The notes under the pieces: model-generated
What the model saw: only the letters and a program-made list of their open reading frames with translations
Databases searched by the model: none
Told to the model about the DNA's origin: nothing
Program-made: the position numbers and the translations under genes
Shown: in pieces, positions 58,658 to 64,000 of the stretch
Layout of the letters: each line of letters begins with the position of its first letter
Numbering within the stretch: the first letter of the stretch is position 1
From: Arthrobacter pascens
GTDB lineage: Bacteria > Actinomycetota > Actinomycetes > Actinomycetales > Micrococcaceae
NCBI RefSeq assembly: GCF_030816475.1
Contig: NZ_JAUSXF010000001.1
Location: forward strand, 4,340,001 to 4,404,000
Direction: 5' to 3'
DNA: 64,000 nucleotides

Positions 58658-60010
58658 GTGACCAGCCAGAGCCTTCAGTCCGCCATTGACGAGCAGGGCA
58701 GTGCCGTCGAGGTGCTGCGAAATGCAAAGTCCCGGCCTTTCACCTTCCCGGTAACACCTGAATTCACCAACTGGCGGAGCGAGCAGGCCTCCTGGCGCGA
58801 CTCCTGCGCCCTGCTTGACCAGTCCCATCACATGGCTGACCTGTTCGTCAGTGGTCCGGACGCAACCAGGTTCTTCACCTGGATCGGCACAAACTCCGCC
58901 GCCGGCTACCAGGTGGGGCGGGCAAAGCAGTTGGTCGCCGTCAACCACGACGGCTACCTCATAGGCGACGGTATTCTGTTCCACCTTGGCGAGAACTCCT
59001 TCGACTTGGTGGCCCTTCCGATGTTGAGTGATTGGGTTGAGTACAATATCTCGTCCGGAGACTGGGAGGTCAGCCTGGAGCGTGATGACCACTCGCTGAT
59101 CCGGCAGGGCGATCCGAAACTCTTCCGGTACGAGCTGCAGGGGCCGAACGCGCTCGCGATCATCGAGAAGGTTACGGGCAAGCCGGCGCCTGAGCTCAGG
59201 TTCTTCCACATGGGCGAGGTCGAAATCGGCGTCAGCCGCGTGGGGGCACTGCGTCACGGCATGGCGGGCCAGCCGGGATTCGAGTTGTGGGGTCCGTGGG
59301 CTGACTCGGCCGCGGTGCATGCAAAACTGCTCGCTGACGGAGAGGAATTCGGCATCACCCAGGTGGGGGCCAAGGGATATTCGTCGGCCAACCTCGGCTC
59401 CGGATGGGTGCCCTCCCCTCCGCCGGCGATCTTCCAGCCCGAGCTCAAGGAATACCGCGAATGGCTTGACCTGTCGAAGGCCGGTTCGCTGGGAGGCAGC
59501 CTCTACTCGGATGACATCACTGACTATTACGTCACGCCCTATGACCTCGGGCTTGGCCGCTCAGTGTCGTTCGATCACGACTTCCTCGGCAAGGAAGCCC
59601 TGCAGCGGCACTCCGAAGACCAGCGGCGGACAAAAGTCACTCTCGTGTGGAACAACGACGACGTCACCGGCGTTCTCGGATCGATCCTTGGTGACGGTGT
59701 TCCCGCCAAATACATCGAGCTCCCCAAGTCGCGGTACGCACTGTACCAGGCGGACCGGGTCCTGAAGGACGGCCAAACGGTCGGGATGTCGCTCGACGTC
59801 GGCTACCTCGCCAACGAGCAGGCCTTCCTCTCCCTGGCGACAATCGACGTCGCGCATGCCCGGACCGGAACCGAAGTAGTGGTGGTCTGGGGCGAAGAAC
59901 CCAACTCGCGAAAGTGCCAAGTGGAGCGCCACCGCCAGGTGGAGGTCCGAGCCACCGTCGCTCCGGCACCGTTCACGGAGTACGCGCGGACCGGCTACCG
60001 CACGTCGTGA
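58658..60010 (+). CDS. GcvT/LigM-like tetrahydrofolate-dependent aminomethyl/demethylase
   Basis: The 450-residue protein has GcvT-fold signatures: QASWRDSCALLDQSHHMADL (about 48-67), FYELQGPNALAIIE-like block (RYELQGPNALAIIEKVTGKP), ALRHGMAGQPGFELWGP and a C-terminal LGRSVSFDHDFLGKEALQRH. It resembles LigM/DesA O-demethylases, which pass methyl groups from methoxy-aromatic acids such as vanillate or syringate to THF, more than the glycine-cleavage T protein, because it stands alone and precedes an importer. GTG start with GAGGAGG 7 nt upstream. Confidence 0.75.
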   Translation: MTSQSLQSAIDEQGSAVEVLRNAKSRPFTFPVTPEFTNWRSEQASWRDSCALLDQSHHMADLFVSGPDATRFFTWIGTNSAAGYQVGRAKQLVAVNHDGYLIGDGILFHLGENSFDLVALPMLSDWVEYNISSGDWEVSLERDDHSLIRQGDPKLFRYELQGPNALAIIEKVTGKPAPELRFFHMGEVEIGVSRVGALRHGMAGQPGFELWGPWADSAAVHAKLLADGEEFGITQVGAKGYSSANLGSGWVPSPPPAIFQPELKEYREWLDLSKAGSLGGSLYSDDITDYYVTPYDLGLGRSVSFDHDFLGKEALQRHSEDQRRTKVTLVWNNDDVTGVLGSILGDGVPAKYIELPKSRYALYQADRVLKDGQTVGMSLDVGYLANEQAFLSLATIDVAHARTGTEVVVVWGEEPNSRKCQVERHRQVEVRATVAPAPFTEYARTGYRTS

Positions 60011-60040
60011 TCGCCATGGCCAGGAGTCAATCCAAGATCG

Positions 60041-60069
60041 TTGACAATTTCGTCTCCGATCCGTAGCGT
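60041..60069 (+). promoter_or_regulatory. Candidate promoter of the ABC operon
   Basis: TTGACA (60041-60046), 17 bp, then TAGCGT (60064-60069), about 65 bp before the first ABC gene. The -35 is perfect; the -10 is weak, so an activator is likely. The gap between the enzyme gene and the importer (123 bp) fits a separate promoter. Confidence 0.5.
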
Positions 60070-60133
60070 CGGTTTCATGCGGTCGTGATGGATCGCATCC
60101 GTCCCGAGCATAGATGCGACAGGAGGGTACAGG

Positions 60134-60916
60134 ATGGCCGCGAGCCTGAGCCTCAACGATGTGAACCTGCACTTCGGCGGCGTCAAAGTGCTGCAGGAAG
60201 TCAGCTTCCACGTTGAGCCGGGTGTCATCTTCGGCCTCGTCGGTCCCAACGGAGCCGGGAAGACTTCGCTGTTCAACTGCATCAGCGGCCATTACAAGCC
60301 GAGCTCCGGTTCGATCACCATCGACGGAAACGAGGTGCTGGGCAGTGCCCCGTTCGGGCTCGTACGCCTGGGGCTGGCCCGGACCTTCCAGCATCCCGCA
60401 CTGCAATTGAACGAAACAGTGCTGCAGAATGTGCGTCTCGGCGGGCATACGCGCCTCCCTGGCGGACCCGTTTCCTGGGCTCTGCGGCTGCCCTCGACAG
60501 ACCGCGCCGAGCGCGGGATGCGTTCCGAAGCGCTCAAGCTTCTTGACCGTGCAGGTCTGGGCTGGGCCGCCCACCTGCCTGTCGGGGAACTGTCGCATGG
60601 ACTGCACAAGGGCGTGGAGCTGTGGCGCGCGCTGCTTTCCAACCCCTCCCTGTTGCTGCTTGACGAGCCCGCCGCCGGGCTTTCGCACACCGAGGTTCAG
60701 CAGTTCATCCAGACCGTGAAGCGGATCCAAACCGAGCATGACATCACGATCGTCATCGTCGAGCATCACATGGGGCTCATCTCCGCGCTCACCGACAGGG
60801 TCGTCGTACTGGACCACGGGCGCAAGCTCATGGAGGGCACCGCCGCCGAAGCCCAGTCCGATCCGCGGGTCATCGAGGCCTATATCGGAAAGGACGCCGC
60901 GGATGACGCTGCTTGA
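60134..60916 (+). CDS. Branched-chain-type ABC transporter ATP-binding protein (LivG-like)
   Basis: The 260-residue ATPase has Walker A GPNGAGKTSLF (about 36-46), a Q-loop in LARTFQHPAL, Walker B LLLLDEPAAGLS and H-loop in IVEHHMG, plus the LivG-type C-terminus. The signature region reads GELSHGLHKGVELWRALL: LSHG with H instead of LSGG is a variant, noteworthy because LSGG normally closes the ATP site. GGAGG 8 nt before the ATG. First gene of the operon. Confidence 0.88.
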   Translation: MAASLSLNDVNLHFGGVKVLQEVSFHVEPGVIFGLVGPNGAGKTSLFNCISGHYKPSSGSITIDGNEVLGSAPFGLVRLGLARTFQHPALQLNETVLQNVRLGGHTRLPGGPVSWALRLPSTDRAERGMRSEALKLLDRAGLGWAAHLPVGELSHGLHKGVELWRALLSNPSLLLLDEPAAGLSHTEVQQFIQTVKRIQTEHDITIVIVEHHMGLISALTDRVVVLDHGRKLMEGTAAEAQSDPRVIEAYIGKDAADDAA

Positions 60917-61613
60917 ACTTTCCGGCGTGACCGCGTCCTACGGGCCCGTGCAGGTGCTCGACGGCGTCGAGCTGAGCGTGCCCGAAGGGGGTTCGGTGGG
61001 GATCCTCGGTGCCAACGGCGCAGGCAAGACGACGACGTTGCGCGCCATCAGCGGCACGGTGCGCACCGGAGGACGGATCAGGTTCGAGGGGCGGGATATC
61101 CGCGGCTTCCGGCCCGACCGGGTGGCAGCACTGGGGATCGCCCATGTTCCGGAGGGGCGCGGAACCCTCGGCCAGCTCAGCGTGCGGGAAAACCTCATGG
61201 TCGGTGCCTATCTCCGCAAGGACCGGCGGTCCATCCCGGCCGACATCGAGTATTGCCTTGACCTGTTCCCGCAGTTGCAGGACAGGGTGGCATCGAGGGC
61301 CGCATCACTTTCGGGCGGCGAGCAGCAGATGCTCGCGGTTGCCCGGGCCTTCATGGCCAAGCCCAAGCTGCTGCTGCTCGACGAAGCATCACTCGGACTT
61401 GCCCCGAGTACTTCCAAGACCGTGTATGAGGCGATCAGGCGGCTGCGGCTCGACTCCGGTATCGCCATGCTTGTGGTGGAGCAGAACGCGAACCTTGCCT
61501 TCTCGCTCGTCGATACGGCCACCGTTCTTGAAACCGGGCGGAATGTGCTGACCGGCTCTTCGGACGAACTGAGGGGCATGGACGAGATCCGCCGTGCCTA
61601 CCTGGGGGGCTGA
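60903..61613 (+). CDS. Branched-chain-type ABC transporter ATP-binding protein (LivF-like)
   Basis: The 236-residue ATPase has Walker A GANGAGKTTTL (about 37-47), canonical signature LSGGEQQM, Walker B LLLLDEASLGLAP and H-region VVEQN, all of the LivF type. ATG 60903 overlaps livG by 14 nt. In the pair, its normal LSGG compensates the variant signature of the partner. Confidence 0.9.
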   Translation: MTLLELSGVTASYGPVQVLDGVELSVPEGGSVGILGANGAGKTTTLRAISGTVRTGGRIRFEGRDIRGFRPDRVAALGIAHVPEGRGTLGQLSVRENLMVGAYLRKDRRSIPADIEYCLDLFPQLQDRVASRAASLSGGEQQMLAVARAFMAKPKLLLLDEASLGLAPSTSKTVYEAIRRLRLDSGIAMLVVEQNANLAFSLVDTATVLETGRNVLTGSSDELRGMDEIRRAYLGG

Positions 61614-61618
61614 ACAAG

Positions 61619-62500
61619 ATGGGGACTTTCATCCAACTTGTGGTTGACGGGCTCGCGACGGGTTCAATCTACGCGGCGTTGGCCCTCGCGATCGTCCTCG
61701 TGAACCAGGCTACGGGCCTGATCAACTTCGCCCAGGGCGGCCTGGCCGTGCTTTCCAGCTACATTGCCTTCGCATTCCTGCAGCTGCAATTCCCGCTCAT
61801 CGTGGCTATTCTCATCGCGGTGGTGCTCTCCTTCTTCATCGGCGCGCTGGTGGAGCGGTTCCTCCTGCGCCGGTTCGAGCGGGGCGACCCGGATACGGCC
61901 GTGGTGGTGACTATCGGTCTGTTGACCCTGGTCACGGGTATCGCAGCCATGATCTGGAGCTACAACAACCGTGCCTTCCCCTCGCTTTTCCCGCTCACCA
62001 GCGTTGAAATCCTCGGAGCTGTGGTGAGTGTCCGGTCGCTTGCGACCACAGTGACGATCGTGGTCATCATGGTGGTTCTGCAGCTGCTCTTCCTGCGGAC
62101 CAAGCTCGGGCTCGCGCTCCGAGCGGTGGCTGACAACCCTGCCTCGGCTGCGTTCTCAGGGCTCCCCGTGGGACGGCTGCTGATGGTCGGCTGGGGTCTC
62201 GCGGCGACGCTCGGGGCGGTCGCCGGGATTCTGGTCGCCCCGCAGCTGACCCTGACCCCGGGCATGCTGGATACGGCGCTCGTGTACGCGTTGGCTTCAG
62301 TTATCCTCGGCGGCCTAAGCAGTCCAGTCGGCTGTGTCGTGGCCGCCTCGGCCATCGGCGTGCTGGAGAACCTCGTGGCGGTGTATGTGCCCCTGATCGG
62401 CCACGACCTGAAGATCGCAGTGCCGTTCGCACTGATCTTCGTCATCCTCATCCTCCGTCCCCAGGGCCTGTTCGGGCGAAAGGTCGTGGTGAGGGTGTGA
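61619..62500 (+). CDS. Branched-chain-type ABC transporter permease (LivH-like)
   Basis: The 293-residue permease has eight or more membrane segments and the LivH opening FIQLVVDGLATGSIYAALAL, with LINFAQGGLAVLSSY and the EAA-like loop ALRAVADNPASAAFSGLPVG. Five nt separate it from livF. It forms the membrane channel with LivM. Confidence 0.92.
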   Translation: MGTFIQLVVDGLATGSIYAALALAIVLVNQATGLINFAQGGLAVLSSYIAFAFLQLQFPLIVAILIAVVLSFFIGALVERFLLRRFERGDPDTAVVVTIGLLTLVTGIAAMIWSYNNRAFPSLFPLTSVEILGAVVSVRSLATTVTIVVIMVVLQLLFLRTKLGLALRAVADNPASAAFSGLPVGRLLMVGWGLAATLGAVAGILVAPQLTLTPGMLDTALVYALASVILGGLSSPVGCVVAASAIGVLENLVAVYVPLIGHDLKIAVPFALIFVILILRPQGLFGRKVVVRV

Positions 62501-63582
62501 TGAGCAGCGTAACTTCCCTGCGGAGCAACAGAATACTGCGGATCGTCCTCATTGCCGCCGTCGCCATCCTGCTGCTTGTTGCCCCCCTCGTCCTTCCTGT
62601 GTTTGCCAACCAGACGCTGGTGCGGATCGGCGTCTACGCGGTGGCAGTGCTGGGGCTGAACATTGTCATGGGCTACACCGGACAGGTGAACCTCGGGCAG
62701 ATCTTCTTCGTTGGGCTCGGCGCCTATGTCACTGCCTATGGTGTCAACCACGGCTGGAACATCGTGGTGGTGTTCGCCGCGGCGTGCGTTATTGCGGGCA
62801 TCGTGGGGCTGCTGGTGGCGCTCGCAGCGGCCAGGCTCGGAGGTCTCGCCATTGCAATGGTCACGATTGCCCTGCCGATCGTCGGCGTGCCACTGGCCAA
62901 GCGGCTTGATGAATTCACCGGCGGCTCCCAGGGAATCTCGGCCCGCTTCTCGGATGCGCCTGACTGGTCGCGCCTGTACTCAGACCAGTGGCAGTTCTAC
63001 ATTGTTTTGCTGGTGACGGCGGCCGCGTTCCTGGTTGCCCGCAATTTAGTCCGTGGCAAGTACGGCCGGGCGTTCGGCGTGGTGCGGGAGAACGAAGCCG
63101 TCGCAGCATCCATGGGTGTCTCGCCGTACCGGACCAAAGTGCTTGCGTTCACCGTCGCGTCGATATTCGGCGGCGCCAGCGGCTTCCTTTACCTCGCCGC
63201 CGTACAGTACACGTCGCCCGAAACACTCAGCTTCGGCCACTCCATCAGCCTCGTCGCCGCAATGGTCATCGGCGGCGCGGGAAGCATTGCGGGCTCACTC
63301 ATCGGCGGTGCCTACTACGTCTTGGTTCCGCAGCTCACGAACGCCATTGACCCCAGCTTCACCACAGCCAGCCAAGGCGCCATTCTCCTTGCGGTGCTGT
63401 TCCTCCTGCCGGAAGGACTGGTCAGCCTTCCGCGGGTGGTCCGCCGGCTCACCCGCCGGCGCAGCACGCGCCCCGCTCCCGGAAATTCCCCCCAGACCGC
63501 TCCGGCGCGTTCTCCGGTTACTGAGGCAGCACCGGAGGGACTCCAAAAAACAGAGAGAGGCAAGATCGGTCATGAAGGTTAG
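62500..63582 (+). CDS. Branched-chain-type ABC transporter permease (LivM-like)
   Basis: The 360-residue permease has about ten membrane segments, LGLNIVMGYTGQVNLGQIFF and the loop FGVVRENEAVAASMGVSPYR. The ATG at 62500 shares TGATG with the livH stop; GTG 62497 (GTGA overlap) is an equal choice. The tail of about 50 residues is Pro/Arg-rich and cytoplasmic. Confidence 0.92.
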   Translation: MSSVTSLRSNRILRIVLIAAVAILLLVAPLVLPVFANQTLVRIGVYAVAVLGLNIVMGYTGQVNLGQIFFVGLGAYVTAYGVNHGWNIVVVFAAACVIAGIVGLLVALAAARLGGLAIAMVTIALPIVGVPLAKRLDEFTGGSQGISARFSDAPDWSRLYSDQWQFYIVLLVTAAAFLVARNLVRGKYGRAFGVVRENEAVAASMGVSPYRTKVLAFTVASIFGGASGFLYLAAVQYTSPETLSFGHSISLVAAMVIGGAGSIAGSLIGGAYYVLVPQLTNAIDPSFTTASQGAILLAVLFLLPEGLVSLPRVVRRLTRRRSTRPAPGNSPQTAPARSPVTEAAPEGLQKTERGKIGHEG

Positions 63583-64000
63583 AAACAAGTCAGGCGGTGC
63601 CCTTGCCATCGTCGCGATGGCATCGGTCGTGGCGCTCTCCGTCTCAGGTTGCACCCGCGACGGCGCCGGCCAGGGGAATGGCTCGGGGGCGAGCCCGGGC
63701 ATTACCGACACGTCCATCACGCTCGGGATCACCACCCCGCTCAGTGGCCCGACCGCAGGCCCGGGAACCTGTACTGTCGCGGGTGTCGCAGCCTACTTCG
63801 GCGCCGTGAACGCAGCCGGCGGCGTGAAATTCGGTGACGGCAAGACGCGCTCGGTCAACATCAAGTCCTACGACGATGCGTACGATCCGCAGAAATCCCT
63901 GTCGAACTTCCAGCAGATGGTCTCGGACAACATCTTCGCCGTCACGGCCGGCCTTGGTACCCCTACCAACCGTGCCTTCCGTGACGCCGCCATCAGCCAG
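63572..64000 (+). CDS. Branched-chain-type ABC transporter substrate-binding lipoprotein (3' truncated by window)
   Basis: ATG 63572 overlaps livM by 11 nt. The first 143 residues are a lipoprotein signal (SVVALSVSGC, Cys28) and the start of a periplasmic-binding type 1 domain: SITLGITTPLSGPTAGPG, GVAAYFGAVNAAGGVKFGDG and SYDDAYDPQKSLSNFQQM, typical of LivJ/K-like proteins. AGAGAGG precedes the ATG. The pocket residues that would reveal the ligand lie mostly beyond the window. Confidence 0.92.
   Translation, partial: MKVRNKSGGALAIVAMASVVALSVSGCTRDGAGQGNGSGASPGITDTSITLGITTPLSGPTAGPGTCTVAGVAAYFGAVNAAGGVKFGDGKTRSVNIKSYDDAYDPQKSLSNFQQMVSDNIFAVTAGLGTPTNRAFRDAAISQ

Noticed and set aside
59561..60817. 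418-residue minus-strand open frame
   Set aside because: Antisense to the demethylase and LivG-like genes, both with strong family motifs.
1..64000. tRNA, rRNA or prophage genes
   Set aside because: I saw no cloverleaf-like cores, rRNA segments, integrase, or phage structural genes in any part of the window.

Overview
The window is a stretch of high-GC actinobacterial chromosome. Frequent GTG/TTG starts, the rpsF-ssb-rpsR-rplI-dnaB block, a WXG100 protein, a class F sortase, a CsoR copper regulon, a DUF2277 protein and a CE1759-type FMN reductase point to Micrococcaceae, most likely an Arthrobacter or Pseudarthrobacter relative (inference from gene content; no search was run). I see no tRNA, rRNA, CRISPR array or prophage.

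Region 1 (1-13.5 kb) is an accessory cell-surface region. A tightly overlapping plus-strand set holds the end of an unknown gene, a flippase-like protein, a large membrane protein, two tiny membrane proteins and a cytoplasmic metallophosphoesterase. A secreted phosphoesterase lipoprotein converges on it. Next come a 1,664-residue secreted repeat protein, a DUF6492-type glycosyltransferase, and a 3'-truncated ISL3-family element fused to an unidentified gene fragment.

Region 2 (13.5-31.2 kb) is one long minus-strand operon for a Wzx/Wzy-type polysaccharide. In transcription order it encodes an initiating phosphoglycosyltransferase, a Gfo/Idh/MocA dehydrogenase, an NDP-sugar epimerase, a DegT aminotransferase, a PglD/NeuD-like acetyltransferase, GT2, a second DegT aminotransferase, GT2, flippase, GT4, acyltransferase 3, a triple glycosyltransferase fusion, a Wzy-like polymerase and a chain-length protein. 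Most genes overlap by 4 to 19 nt. The distal half is visibly lower in GC, as expected of transferred surface-polysaccharide genes. A large ATP-binding LuxR regulator (31.3-34.0 kb) lies upstream on the same strand, preceded by three spaced direct repeats.

Region 3 (34.5-50.8 kb) is mostly housekeeping: an amino-acid permease, a DUF1345 protein, the ribosomal/replication block with a Shine-Dalgarno-sequestering rpsF leader and a DnaA-box cluster before dnaB, a two-hotdog thioesterase, DoxX, MATE and EamA transporters, a CGNR zinc-finger protein, a WXG100 protein and DUF2277. Two adjacent membrane-anchored proteins carry bL12-C-terminal-like repeats.

Region 4 (50.8-58.5 kb) holds the copper operon csoR-copZ-copA with two palindromic operators, a universal stress protein, a class F sortase next to a proline-rich surface protein, and a BNR propeller protein overlapping a MoaD/ThiS-like protein.

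Region 5 (58.6-64 kb) has a GcvT/LigM-like folate-dependent enzyme followed by a complete branched-chain-type ABC importer. Its binding-protein gene runs off the window edge. This suggests uptake and demethylation of a small methylated (perhaps methoxy-aromatic) compound.
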